Positions 8,194 to 16,638 of a stretch of DNA of 64,000 nt are shown here, piece by piece. The position numbers and the translations under genes were made by a program. Source of the stretch: JAXDJH01 sp034663635 (GTDB lineage: Bacteria; Actinomycetota; CADDZG01; WHSQ01); the NCBI GenBank assembly GCA_034663635.1, contig JAXDJH010000021.1, positions 1-64,000 on the forward strand, read 5' to 3'. The notes beneath the pieces were generated by a model, which was given only the letters and a program-made list of their open reading frames with translations, did no database searches and was not told the origin of the DNA. The number at the start of each line of letters is the position of its first letter. Position 1 is the first letter of the stretch.

Positions 8194-9617
8194 GAGTTCA
8201 CCCCCAGCGCCTGACGCAGTCCGATAAAGCGGCCGTCGGTGAATCTCTTACTCCGCGCCAGGAGGGTTACCGCCGAGCGAGTGAAGAAGTACGCGATGAG
8301 AACGTCGATCAAGGTCGCGAGCCCGAGGGTAAGAGCGAAACCTCGAACCGGCCCAACCGCCAGGAAGAACAAGATCACGGCGGCGGCTCCGGTCACGAAG
8401 TCGGCCACAAGGATCGTCCGGAACGCTCGCGCCATGCCTCTGTCAACGGCCGCGCGCATGCTCTTGCCGGAATGAACCTCGTCCTTGAGGCGCTCGAAGG
8501 ACACGATGTACGAGTCGGCGGTGATGCCTATCGAGACGATGATGCCCGCGACGCCGGCGAGACTCAGCGCCAATCCCGCCGTCTGGCCGAGTATGGCCAT
8601 GATCGTATAGATCGTCGCTGTGAATATCGCCAAGCCCAACCAGATCACCAGGCCGAGCGCACGGTAATAAAGGAGCACGTAAAGCATCACGAGCGCCAAG
8701 CCGATGACCCCGGCCGTCAGTCCGGCTTTGAGCGAGTCTTCTCCGAGCGTCGGCGAGACCTTCTGGACCTCCGACTGTTCGAGCGTGATCGGGAGTGCGC
8801 CGGTGCGGAGAACCAGTGCTAGATCCTTGGCTTCGGCCTGGTCCCCTACGTCGATCTGCGTCTGACCGCCGGTGATCCCCTCGCCGCATTGAACGCCGCT
8901 GCTCGTACCGTTGCCGGTCGACATGCCCGCGGCGGACTCCACCTTGCCGTCCAGCACGATCGCGACCTGGCTCTTCACCGGATCGCCTTTGTCTCGCAGG
9001 CATGCGAGTTCGTCGGTGAACGCCTGCCAGACCTGCGCGCCGGAGCCACTCATGTCGATAGACACGTTCCAGGCCCCGGTCGTCTGGTCGGGGACCGCCT
9101 CGGCCTTCGTCACGACGTCGCCGGTCAACCTTGCAGGAGCCAGCTTGTAGAGGGTTCCCTCTTCGCCATCCTGCCCCGAGGGGTAGACGACCTCCTGGTC
9201 GTTGACGCTGTCGTCGGTTGCCTCGGTGACCGTGGGCGCGTTTTTCTTCGTGGAACTCGGGGGGATGACTTCCTCTACTTGCCTGAAGGTCAGTTGCGCG
9301 GTCGTGCCGATCAACTGGAGGGCTTTCTCCTCGTCCTCGACGCCGGGGAGCTGGATGAAGATGTTGTTCGAGCCCGCGATGCTGACCTCGGGTTCCGCGA
9401 CGCCAAGCCCGTCGATCCTGCTCCTGATGATCTCCACCGTCTTCTGAAGGACCCCCTCGTTCACGTTCTCGCCCGAGGCGGTGAGGATGACGGAGAGGCC
9501 ACCCTCCAGGTCCAGCCCGAGCTTCGGCGTCGTATGCGTCGCGACGACCGCGCCCAGCCCGCCGAACGCGAGGATGAGCGAGAGGATCAGTCGTACCTTG
9601 TAACGCGTTGCTTTCAT
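8190..9617 (-). CDS. secD: Protein translocase subunit SecD
   Basis: This 475-residue RND-type translocase subunit begins with a single membrane helix followed by LGLDLEGGLSVIL, the conserved SecD D1 motif. A large extracytoplasmic domain follows (about 45-290). The C-terminal six-helix bundle contains the GITADSYIVSFERLKDE block. The periplasmic loop carries a Ser/Thr/Asp-rich insert around residues 120-160. It forms one transcription unit with yajC, the HD-domain gene and secF. Confidence 0.97.
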   Translation of the reverse strand: MKATRYKVRLILSLILAFGGLGAVVATHTTPKLGLDLEGGLSVILTASGENVNEGVLQKTVEIIRSRIDGLGVAEPEVSIAGSNNIFIQLPGVEDEEKALQLIGTTAQLTFRQVEEVIPPSSTKKNAPTVTEATDDSVNDQEVVYPSGQDGEEGTLYKLAPARLTGDVVTKAEAVPDQTTGAWNVSIDMSGSGAQVWQAFTDELACLRDKGDPVKSQVAIVLDGKVESAAGMSTGNGTSSGVQCGEGITGGQTQIDVGDQAEAKDLALVLRTGALPITLEQSEVQKVSPTLGEDSLKAGLTAGVIGLALVMLYVLLYYRALGLVIWLGLAIFTATIYTIMAILGQTAGLALSLAGVAGIIVSIGITADSYIVSFERLKDEVHSGKSMRAAVDRGMARAFRTILVADFVTGAAAVILFFLAVGPVRGFALTLGLATLIDVLIAYFFTRSAVTLLARSKRFTDGRFIGLRQALGVNS

Positions 9618-9624
9618 CTGACTC

Positions 9625-10413
9625 CTATAGAAGCTTTGTGCCGTTGATGTCGATCTTGAAATGACAGTCGAGGAAATCCGCCGCGCGCCTGCACATCATC
9701 ATGCGCGAGAGAAAGATCTCGAAGTAATCCATCACTCCTGCCAGCTCGGTGTCGATCGTCAGTTCGAGCGTGAGAGTACGGGCATCCGCATCCACGCGCA
9801 GGAAGGAGTGTTCCACAGCGTGATTGACCCGGTCGTGGATGTCGAACAAGGTCGGGTCCTTCACCCGGACCCGGCTCCGGTGCACATCTGACTTGTCGGC
9901 AACGATGAGGGCAGCTCCGGCGGGGTTGACCGGGTTTCCGAACTCTTCTTCATGGTTGCCGATAGCGGCCATGATGATGCCGATCTCGGAGTAGCTCATC
10001 CCCAAGTCTCTGAGGATGTCGTAAGTGATCACGGCGCCGGATTGAGAGTGCATCGACCGGGAGACGAAGTTCCCCATGTCGTGTAGGTAACCAGCGATGC
10101 CGGCGAGCTCTGCCATTCGGTCGTTGTAGCCGAGGCGGTGGATGACGTTGTAGGAGATCTTCGACACGAGCCCCGCGTGACGGAAACCGTGCTCCGTGTA
10201 GCCGATCTCACCCAGATAGCGGTCCGCAAGCGAGATGAAGGTGCGAACACCCTCATGCGCCTCGACCTGGGAGATGCCGATCTCGGAGATCACGTCGAGA
10301 GGTTCTGGCGTGGAGGCGGCCTCCACAGGCATTGCCTCTTTCACCGTTCGACCCAACGCGTCGGTTGGTTCTACCTCTCCGGCCCCCGGAGTTTCGGCCG
10401 GTGTTGCGTTCAC
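9625..10413 (-). CDS. HD-domain phosphohydrolase-like protein in the yajC-secD operon
   Basis: This 262-residue cytoplasmic protein has about 40 disordered N-terminal residues and then an HD-superfamily metal-binding domain. Candidate ligands are His79 (EHGFRHAGLV), His111-Asp112 (GYLHDMGNF) and His153 within the NHEEE segment. HD proteins of this kind act on phosphoester or nucleotide substrates; the substrate is not evident. Its ATG overlaps the yajC stop by 4 bp and it ends 7 bp before secD, so it is co-translated with the Sec accessory genes. I recall similar proteins beside secDF in other actinobacteria, but no function is known to me. Confidence 0.85.
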   Translation of the reverse strand: MNATPAETPGAGEVEPTDALGRTVKEAMPVEAASTPEPLDVISEIGISQVEAHEGVRTFISLADRYLGEIGYTEHGFRHAGLVSKISYNVIHRLGYNDRMAELAGIAGYLHDMGNFVSRSMHSQSGAVITYDILRDLGMSYSEIGIIMAAIGNHEEEFGNPVNPAGAALIVADKSDVHRSRVRVKDPTLFDIHDRVNHAVEHSFLRVDADARTLTLELTIDTELAGVMDYFEIFLSRMMMCRRAADFLDCHFKIDINGTKLL

Positions 10414-10739
10414 GCCGTCTCTTCCTCCTCGATGACCTCGTCGGAGTCCTCGTCCTCGTCCTCAGACATGTCGAGGTCCTCGGTGACCCGGCGCGCGATG
10501 GCGCTCTTGACGAACTTGATCACGGTTCCTGGAGCGACTTCGACCTCGATCTGGTCGTCGCCGATGGCTCGCACCGTTCCGTGCATGCCGCCGATCGTGA
10601 CGATCTCGTCGCCTACATCCACGCTGTCAACGAGCCGCCGATGCTCGTCCACCCGGCGCTTCTGGGGCCGGATGAGCATGAAATAGAACACGGCCATCAT
10701 CAGGCCGAGAAAGATGAGCGTGCCTGCCCCGTTCTCCAC
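10410..10739 (-). CDS. yajC: Sec translocon accessory protein YajC
   Basis: This 109-residue single-span membrane protein of the SecDF-YajC complex has an N-terminal helix (GAGTLIFLGLMMAVFYFMLI) followed directly by the family signature RPQKRR. A small SH3-like domain follows (VGDEIVTIGGMHGTVRAI), then a strongly acidic C-terminus. A GGAT-type ribosome-binding site lies within the sequence AAAAAGGATG upstream. It starts the yajC-HD-secD-secF unit, 142 bp after ruvB; that gap holds a 14-bp perfect palindrome, GCCGCCCGGGCGGC (10822-10835), of unknown role. Confidence 0.94.
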   Translation of the reverse strand: MENGAGTLIFLGLMMAVFYFMLIRPQKRRVDEHRRLVDSVDVGDEIVTIGGMHGTVRAIGDDQIEVEVAPGTVIKFVKSAIARRVTEDLDMSEDEDEDSDEVIEEEETA

Positions 10740-10881
10740 TTCGACTCACATCCTTTTTAGGATTTCCCGCGTGGACCCGGAGTCGACCCGTGCGAATCCG
10801 ATTGAGGCTCACGCGAACAGAGCCGCCCGGGCGGCCCTAGGAGGGCGATATTAACCGCCTAGAAGCCTTACGGGCGGGCGC

Positions 10882-11922
10882 CTAAGAGTCGAAGAGGCGG
10901 GCGGCGGGGCCCTCGGGAAGAGGGGCGTCGATATGGGCGAACGCCGCCCTGGTAGCCACCCGCCCTCTCGGGGTTCTGCGGATGAAGCCGAGTTGCATCA
11001 GGAACGGTTCGTAGACGTCCTCGATGGTGTCGGGCTCCTCCCCAACCGCCACGGCAAGGGTCGAAAGACCGACCGGACCGCCTCCGAAACGCCGGATGAG
11101 GGCATCGAGCAGAGCGATGTCGGTGCGATCGAGGCCGAGCTCGTCGACCTTGAACACCTCGAGCGCTTTCCGAGCTACATCGCCGTCGATCGTCCCGGTG
11201 GCGCGGACCTGCGCGAAGTCGCGCACCCGTCGCAAGAGACGGTTGGCGATGCGAGGCGTCCCCCGGGCCCGACGCGCAATCTCGCTTGCGCCGGCCGCGT
11301 CGATCTCGACTTCGAGGATCTCGGCCGACCTCGTCACTATCCGTTCGAGATCCGCTGCCGGGTAGTAGTCCAGCCTCTCCGCGAGCTCGAACCGGCTTCG
11401 AAGAGGGCCGGTGATGAGGCCGGCGCGCGTGGTCGCACCGACGAGAGTGAACCGAGGGAGATCGAGCCTGAGCGTGTGAGCGCTCGGCCCCTTGCCGATG
11501 ACAAGGTCGAGCTGGAAGTCCTCCATCGCCGGATAGAGGACCTCTTCAACGGTGCGCGGCAACCTATGGATCTCGTCGATGAACAAGACATCGCCGTTCT
11601 CGAGGTTCGTGAGGATCGCGGCGAGGTCACCGGCCCGCTCGAGCGCGGGCCCGGAGGTCGGCCTGATGTTCGCGGACATCTCGCGCGCCACGACGTGAGC
11701 GAGGCTCGTCTTGCCGAGACCGGGGGGGCCCGAAAGAAGAAGATGCCCGGCGGGCTCGCCTCGTTCGAGTGCGGCCTCAAGGACGATCTGAAGGTGTTCC
11801 TTGAGTTCCATCTGACCGACGAACTCATCCAGGGTCCGCGGCCTCAGGGACCCTTCGGCCTCACGCTCCGCGACGTCGGCAACGGGGACGAGGAAGTCCC
11901 CTGCGTCCGGATCGGCCATCAC
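10882..11922 (-). CDS. ruvB: Holliday junction branch-migration helicase RuvB
   Basis: This 346-residue AAA+ motor drives RuvA-bound Holliday junctions. Walker A is GPPGLGKTS, Walker B is LFIDEIHRL, and the sensor region GATTRAG and the C-terminal winged-helix segment (TPRGRVAT) are present. N-terminal SLRPRTLDEFVGQ is the family hallmark. Its ATG overlaps the ruvA stop by 4 bp, giving a compact ruvC-ruvA-ruvB operon. Confidence 0.98.
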   Translation of the reverse strand: MMADPDAGDFLVPVADVAEREAEGSLRPRTLDEFVGQMELKEHLQIVLEAALERGEPAGHLLLSGPPGLGKTSLAHVVAREMSANIRPTSGPALERAGDLAAILTNLENGDVLFIDEIHRLPRTVEEVLYPAMEDFQLDLVIGKGPSAHTLRLDLPRFTLVGATTRAGLITGPLRSRFELAERLDYYPAADLERIVTRSAEILEVEIDAAGASEIARRARGTPRIANRLLRRVRDFAQVRATGTIDGDVARKALEVFKVDELGLDRTDIALLDALIRRFGGGPVGLSTLAVAVGEEPDTIEDVYEPFLMQLGFIRRTPRGRVATRAAFAHIDAPLPEGPAARLFDS

Positions 11923-12494
11923 GCGAGCGCCTTCAAAGCAGAGCGAACGATCGTCTCGACCGTGTCATCGTCGGCGGGACGAAGCTCGCCGAGCGCCGCC
12001 CGGATCTCGGGCACCGAGTAGCCGAGGTTCTGAAGAGCCGAACGAGCAAGCGTTATCGCATCACGCCCCCCGCCCACTACCTCGAGATCGGGAAGCTGGA
12101 GCCTTTCCTTCAGATCCAAGACGATGCGTCCGGCCGTCTTCTTGCCGATCCCGGGCACCGTGGCCAGGGCGTCCACGTCATCGGTCACCAATGCCTTTCG
12201 GAACGCTTCCGGAGTCAGCGCCGAACAGATCGCAAGAGCGACCTTCGGTCCCACCCCCGACACACCGATCAGCGCCTCGAACATGGTTCTTTCCGATTCG
12301 GTCGCGAAGCCGAACAATGCGAGCGCGTCCTCACGAACGTGCGTATGGACCCACATCCGGAAGCTCTCGCCCGATCCCGGTAGCGCGGCCATCGTGGTCG
12401 CTGAGCATTGCAACTTGTACCCGACGCCGTTGACGTCTAGGTAGCAGCCGTCGGGTCCGGGGCTCACGACGCGCCCGTCTAGGAAACCGATCAT
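11919..12494 (-). CDS. ruvA: Holliday junction DNA-binding protein RuvA
   Basis: This 191-residue RuvA starts MIGFLDGRVV. It has the OB-fold domain I, tandem helix-hairpin-helix elements (LIGVSGVGPKVALAI and LATVPGIGKKTAGRI) and a C-terminal domain III that binds RuvB. The coding sequence overlaps both ruvC (upstream) and ruvB (downstream) by 4 bp. Confidence 0.98.
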   Translation of the reverse strand: MIGFLDGRVVSPGPDGCYLDVNGVGYKLQCSATTMAALPGSGESFRMWVHTHVREDALALFGFATESERTMFEALIGVSGVGPKVALAICSALTPEAFRKALVTDDVDALATVPGIGKKTAGRIVLDLKERLQLPDLEVVGGGRDAITLARSALQNLGYSVPEIRAALGELRPADDDTVETIVRSALKALA

Positions 12495-13009
12495 CCGCCG
12501 ACCGCCCTACTCACGGCGCGCGCGAGTCCGCTTGAGTTGTGATGACAGATCGCAAGTGCACACGCGTCGGCCGCGTCGGCAGGCCGAGGAGGAGTCGATA
12601 AACCGAGGATCGCTGCGACCATCGCCTGGACCTGGGCCTTCGTCGCGTTCCCGACACCGACGACCGACGCCTTCACCTGGCCGGGGGTGTAGTCGTGCAC
12701 TTCCAAGCCGGCTTCGGCAGCCGTTTCGATGGCGACTCCGGAGGCCTGCCCCACCGACATCGCGGTCCTGACGTTCGAGTTGAAGAACAACCGCTCGACC
12801 GCGACCACATCCGGTTCGCTGGTTTCCAGAGCCTCGAGCAGTTGGCGCCTGAGCTCGACGAGGCGCTTGGCCACGGGCAGATCGGTGGACGTCCTGATCA
12901 CGCCCATGGCGATGGGGCGCAGGGCGCCGTCCGTCCGTTCGACGACCGCGATTCCCATCCGGGTCAAGCCCGGGTCGATTCCGAGGACCCGCACGGCTCT
13001 TAGATCCAC
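12491..13009 (-). CDS. ruvC: Crossover junction endodeoxyribonuclease RuvC
   Basis: This 172-residue Holliday junction resolvase has the first catalytic Asp in VLGIDPGLTRMG, the Glu in VVAVERLFF and the C-terminal acidic pair in RPADAADACALAICH. These are the four carboxylates expected of RuvC. The ATG at 13009 adds only a few residues before the conserved first strand. It lies 79 bp downstream of the cyclase gene and opens the ruvCAB operon. Confidence 0.97.
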   Translation of the reverse strand: MDLRAVRVLGIDPGLTRMGIAVVERTDGALRPIAMGVIRTSTDLPVAKRLVELRRQLLEALETSEPDVVAVERLFFNSNVRTAMSVGQASGVAIETAAEAGLEVHDYTPGQVKASVVGVGNATKAQVQAMVAAILGLSTPPRPADAADACALAICHHNSSGLARAVSRAVGG

Positions 13010-13088
13010 CTCCAGCTCGGTAAAGGTCGAACGCTTGTTCGCCGTAGCGTATCGGAGGCCTGGGACGGAAGCCCGGTTTTCGGCCCCT

Positions 13089-14354
13089 CTAGAGGTGTCT
13101 TATCGAGGTCACGGGGATGCCGCCGGCGTCTCGTTTGGCCTTCTCCGGGGCATCGAGCTCGGCGACGGTTTGGTAAAGCATCCGGTCCGGCGCCACTCCA
13201 ACCGCAGCTGCGTCCTCGTCGGTGAGGTGCTCGATCACGCTCTTGGACGCCAGGATGTCTCCGTCCCGGGCGGTTTCCTGTATTCGCGCGCATTCGTTGA
13301 CCGCGTCGCCGAGCGCGGTGACCTCCAAACGTCCTCCCGTTACGAGCTGCCCCATGTACAAGCGCCCACCCCAGTGAACCCCGACGTTGATGCGGCAGAG
13401 CTCCTCCTGAACTATGCCGATGTCGTCGGCAAGCTCTCCCGCGACTCGTTTCGCCAGATTGACGATCTCGCGCGCCGTGCCTATCGCGGCCCGGGAGGCA
13501 GCCGACGGTGAGCCGAGATCCTCGGCCAGGAAGAAAGCGGTGACGCCGTCCCCCGCATGCTTGCCGACGATCCCATGGTTGTCGGAGACGACATCATCGA
13601 TAGCGGTAGTGAGTTCGCGGATGAGCCTGAAATATGCCGCGCTGGGAAGCCGGCGCGATAACTGAGCCGAAGACTGCAGGTCCGCGAACAGGATGGCGGC
13701 TTGCCGTCGTCCAGGTCTGACCAACCTGTACATCCGCGAGTACATGCCCTGATCGCCGCGTGCGAGCAGACCATGGACCCGCGCCGGCAACGCCGGGTCG
13801 TAGAGGATCAGCGTTCCGACGAACCCTTCCGTCGGATCCAAAAGCCGGAAGTGGAACTCGTTGATCCGCATCGGCGGAAGGTCGCCCTGGATGAACTCGA
13901 ATGTGCTCGTCCAGATGAGCGGAGGCTCTTTCGGCTCGAGGTCTTCGAACAAACTGTCGACGATCTCTTCGAAGGTCTCCCCTTGCAGCTCTCCCGCCCA
14001 CGCGGGAAAGGCTTCCCCCCTCTCGGCGAGAGCCATCGCCTCGGTCATGAAGATCCTCTTCAGCCCCTCCTTACGGCCCGGCGTGTCGAACATCACGTAA
14101 GGGAAGTACTCGTGAACCACGTCAAGTTTGCTTTCCTCGCTCATCATTCGAGACCAGGATTCGCTCATGTAGTTGGCGACGATGTGCTTGCCCAGACCGA
14201 CCGCTTCCTCACCGACCTCTTCGATCAGCATCTCGCGGAACTCGTCCGAGACCCACACAAGCCGCGCCTCGCGATCGAGGATCGCAGCAGCGCCTTCGGT
14301 CGCGCCGATCTGTTGCGCCGCCTGCTCGAGAGTGGGATGCAGTGGCTCCGTCAT
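13089..14354 (-). CDS. Class III adenylate/guanylate cyclase with N-terminal PAS-like sensor region
   Basis: This 421-residue soluble protein makes a cyclic nucleotide. Residues about 15-60 (AAILDREARLVWVSDEFREML) look PAS-like, and a second sensor-like region runs to about 190. The class III catalytic domain occupies about 215-375. The metal-binding Asp residues are visible at Asp225 (LFADLQSSA) and Asp269 (HAGDGV). Lys265 and Asp350 (ALGD) match the adenine-specifying positions, and Asn353/Arg357 (NECAR) match the transition-state residues. Adenylate cyclase activity is therefore likely, by inference. It lies between yebC (4 bp away) and ruvC on the same strand, unusual company for a signalling enzyme. 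Confidence 0.9.
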   Translation of the reverse strand: MTEPLHPTLEQAAQQIGATEGAAAILDREARLVWVSDEFREMLIEEVGEEAVGLGKHIVANYMSESWSRMMSEESKLDVVHEYFPYVMFDTPGRKEGLKRIFMTEAMALAERGEAFPAWAGELQGETFEEIVDSLFEDLEPKEPPLIWTSTFEFIQGDLPPMRINEFHFRLLDPTEGFVGTLILYDPALPARVHGLLARGDQGMYSRMYRLVRPGRRQAAILFADLQSSAQLSRRLPSAAYFRLIRELTTAIDDVVSDNHGIVGKHAGDGVTAFFLAEDLGSPSAASRAAIGTAREIVNLAKRVAGELADDIGIVQEELCRINVGVHWGGRLYMGQLVTGGRLEVTALGDAVNECARIQETARDGDILASKSVIEHLTDEDAAAVGVAPDRMLYQTVAELDAPEKAKRDAGGIPVTSIRHL

Positions 14355-14358
14355 CGCG

Positions 14359-15108
14359 CTACCCCGCTACCGCCGCCAGAACGTGGTCGGGGATGTCGAA
14401 GTTCGCGTAGACGTCTTGCACGTCGTCGAACTCCTCCAGGGCATCGATCAACTTCAGTACCTTTCGCGCGTCGGACTCGTCGAGCTCGATCGTCGTCTTC
14501 GGCAACTGAGTGAGTTCGCTTGACTCAACCGTGATCCCGTTCGCCTCGAGCGCGTCCCTCACTGCCTTCGTGGCCTCGGGTGGAGTGATCACTTCGATCG
14601 TCTCTTCGGACGAGCGGATGTCTTCGGCCCCCGCGTCCGCGGCAGCGAGAAAGACGTCGTCTTCGGTAGCCGATCCTGCCGGCACCAGCACGACGCCCTT
14701 CGCCTCGAACATCCAGGAGACAGCGCCGGGCTCTGCCATCTTTCCGCCGACCCCGTTGAACGCGCTTCGCACGTCCTGAGATGTCCTATTGCGGTTGTTC
14801 GTTAGGCAATGCACCAGAACCGCAACGCCGGCGGGGCCGTAGCCCTCGTAGTAGACCTCTTCATATGCCTCGCCTTGGAGCTCGCCGGTGCCCCGCTTGA
14901 TCGCTTTGGCGATGTTGTCGTTCGGTACGGAGCTGTCCTTGGCCTTCTGGACCGCCGACGCGAGCGTTGCATTGCCTTCGACGTTCCCGCCGCCTTCGCG
15001 AGCCGCCACCTCGACGTAGCGCAGGAGCTTGCCCCAGAGCTTGGAGCGCTGTGCATCGGCCGCGCCCTTCTTGCGCTTGATCGTCGACCACTTGGAATGG
15101 CCCGACAC
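14359..15108 (-). CDS. yebC: YebC/PmpR-family protein (transcription/translation factor)
   Basis: This 249-residue protein begins MSGHSKWSTIKRKK, the invariant YebC N-terminus. It continues with the NDNIAKAIKRGTGE and EEVYYEGYGPAGVAVLVHCLTNNRNRT region blocks. YebC-family members have been described as transcription regulators and, more recently, as ribosome-associated factors that relieve stalling at proline stretches. It abuts pdxT, whose stop lies next to the yebC ATG. In M. tuberculosis the homologue lies in the same neighbourhood, after pdxT and before ruvC. Confidence 0.96.
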   Translation of the reverse strand: MSGHSKWSTIKRKKGAADAQRSKLWGKLLRYVEVAAREGGGNVEGNATLASAVQKAKDSSVPNDNIAKAIKRGTGELQGEAYEEVYYEGYGPAGVAVLVHCLTNNRNRTSQDVRSAFNGVGGKMAEPGAVSWMFEAKGVVLVPAGSATEDDVFLAAADAGAEDIRSSEETIEVITPPEATKAVRDALEANGITVESSELTQLPKTTIELDESDARKVLKLIDALEEFDDVQDVYANFDIPDHVLAAVAG

Positions 15109-15675
15109 CTAGATCACCTCCATGAACATGGCATGAACCCTAGCGTCGGCGGTCATCTCGGGATGGAAGGTCGACGCGACGACGCTTCCTTGCCTCACCA
15201 GCACGGGGTGGCCGTCGTGGCTCGCCAGCACCTCGACACCCTCGCCGACGCCCTCGATAACCGGTGCTCGGATGAAGACAGCCCTGAACGGCCCGTCAAG
15301 CTCGTCGATGTCTAGATCGGACTCGAACGAATCGATCTGACGGCCGTACGCGTTGCGACGGATCGAGATGTCCAAGACGCCTATCGAGTGAGGGATCTGC
15401 TGCTCGCCGACCACTTCCCGAGCCAGAAGGATCGCTCCGGCGCATGTTCCGTATACGGGCATCCCCTCTCGTGCTCTAGCGCGAAGGGGGCCGAGCAATC
15501 CGAAACGATCGAGCAGCTTGCCGATAGTCGTTGACTCGCCACCGGGGAGAATGAGCGCGTCGACTCCGGCCAGCTCCGCCGGGCGCTTGACCACCACCGG
15601 CGTCCCTCCCGCGGCCTCGATGGCGCGTGAGTGTTCCCGAACATCTCCCTGCAGTCCGAGGATGCCGACCTTCAT
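15109..15675 (-). CDS. pdxT: Pyridoxal 5'-phosphate synthase glutaminase subunit PdxT
   Basis: This 188-residue glutaminase supplies ammonia to PdxS for PLP synthesis. The start MKVGILGLQGDVREH at 15675 is the conserved family N-terminus and lies 4 bp after the pdxS stop; the longer upstream frame only overlaps pdxS. The GGESTT oxyanion motif, the nucleophile Cys in YGTCAGAILLA and the C-terminal STFHPEM (His-Glu of the triad) are all present. Confidence 0.97.
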   Translation of the reverse strand: MKVGILGLQGDVREHSRAIEAAGGTPVVVKRPAELAGVDALILPGGESTTIGKLLDRFGLLGPLRARAREGMPVYGTCAGAILLAREVVGEQQIPHSIGVLDISIRRNAYGRQIDSFESDLDIDELDGPFRAVFIRAPVIEGVGEGVEVLASHDGHPVLVRQGSVVASTFHPEMTADARVHAMFMEVI

Positions 15676-15679
15676 GCCA

Positions 15680-16576
15680 TCACCACCCGCGCTTTGCGAG
15701 CCTTTGGCCTTCGGGGATGTCGTCCACATTGATACCGACCATGGCCTCGCCGAGACCACGCGACACTTTCGCCACGATCTCGGGGTCGTTGAAGTAGGTC
15801 GTCGCCTCGACTATGGCGCGAGCCCTGAGAGCAGGCTCGCCCGACTTGAAGATCCCCGAACCCACGAAGACACCGTCCGCGCCCAACTGCATCATCAAGG
15901 CGGCATCCGCCGGAGTCGCGATCCCGCCGGCGGTGAATAAGACGACGGGAAGCGTGCCCGTTTCGGCTACCTCGCGCACGATGTCGAAAGGAGCGCGTAA
16001 TTCCTTCGCTTCGGCCATCAACTCTTCCGCGCCCATCACCGACAGCTTCTTGATCGAGGACAGGATCGAGCGCATATGGCGAACGGCCTCCACGACGTTG
16101 CCGGTTCCGGCCTCGCCCTTGGATCGGATCATCGCCGCGCCTTCGCCCAATCGACGAAGAGCCTCGCCGAGGTTCGTCGCGCCGCAAACGAACGGCACGT
16201 CGAAGTCCCACTTGTTGACATGGTTGGTCTCATCCGCTGGAGTGAGGACCTCGGACTCGTCGATGTAATCGACGCCGAGTGACTGAAGCACCTGGGCCTC
16301 GACGAAGTGACCGATGCGGCATTTCGCCATAACGGGGATCGAGACGGACTCGACGATCTCGGCGACCTTCTCGGGATCGGCCATACGCACTACGCCGCCC
16401 TCGGCGCGGATGTCCGCGGGGACGCGTTCCAGTGCCATCACCGCGACCGCACCGGCGTCCTCGGCGATCACCGCTTGTTCGGCGTTGGTCACGTCCATGA
16501 TGACCCCGCCCTTCAACATCTCGGCGAGCCCGCGCTTGACGCGCACGCCGCCGGTTTCCTTGTGGATGTCGGTCAT
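15680..16576 (-). CDS. pdxS: Pyridoxal 5'-phosphate synthase lyase subunit PdxS
   Basis: This 298-residue TIM-barrel subunit builds PLP from ribose 5-phosphate, glyceraldehyde 3-phosphate and ammonia. Diagnostic blocks are GGVIMDVTNAEQAVIAEDAGA, ALERVPADIR, MAKCRIGHFVEAQ (active-site Lys) and FTAGGIATPADAALMMQLGADGVFVGSGIF (phosphate-binding loop). GTCGAGGAGCG upstream supplies the ribosome-binding site. It is the first gene of the pdxS-pdxT-yebC group and follows the DUF3048 pair. Confidence 0.98.
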   Translation of the reverse strand: MTDIHKETGGVRVKRGLAEMLKGGVIMDVTNAEQAVIAEDAGAVAVMALERVPADIRAEGGVVRMADPEKVAEIVESVSIPVMAKCRIGHFVEAQVLQSLGVDYIDESEVLTPADETNHVNKWDFDVPFVCGATNLGEALRRLGEGAAMIRSKGEAGTGNVVEAVRHMRSILSSIKKLSVMGAEELMAEAKELRAPFDIVREVAETGTLPVVLFTAGGIATPADAALMMQLGADGVFVGSGIFKSGEPALRARAIVEATTYFNDPEIVAKVSRGLGEAMVGINVDDIPEGQRLAKRGW

Positions 16577-16638
16577 CGCAAACGCTCCTCGACGAGATTG
16601 ACCTTCGAAGAGCCGATTTTACCGCCGCGGTCACCCGC

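Noticed and set aside
10822..10835. GCCGCCCGGGCGGC palindrome as a terminator between ruvB and yajC
   Set aside because: There is no T-tract and the 4-nt loop stem is short, so it was not called as a terminator.
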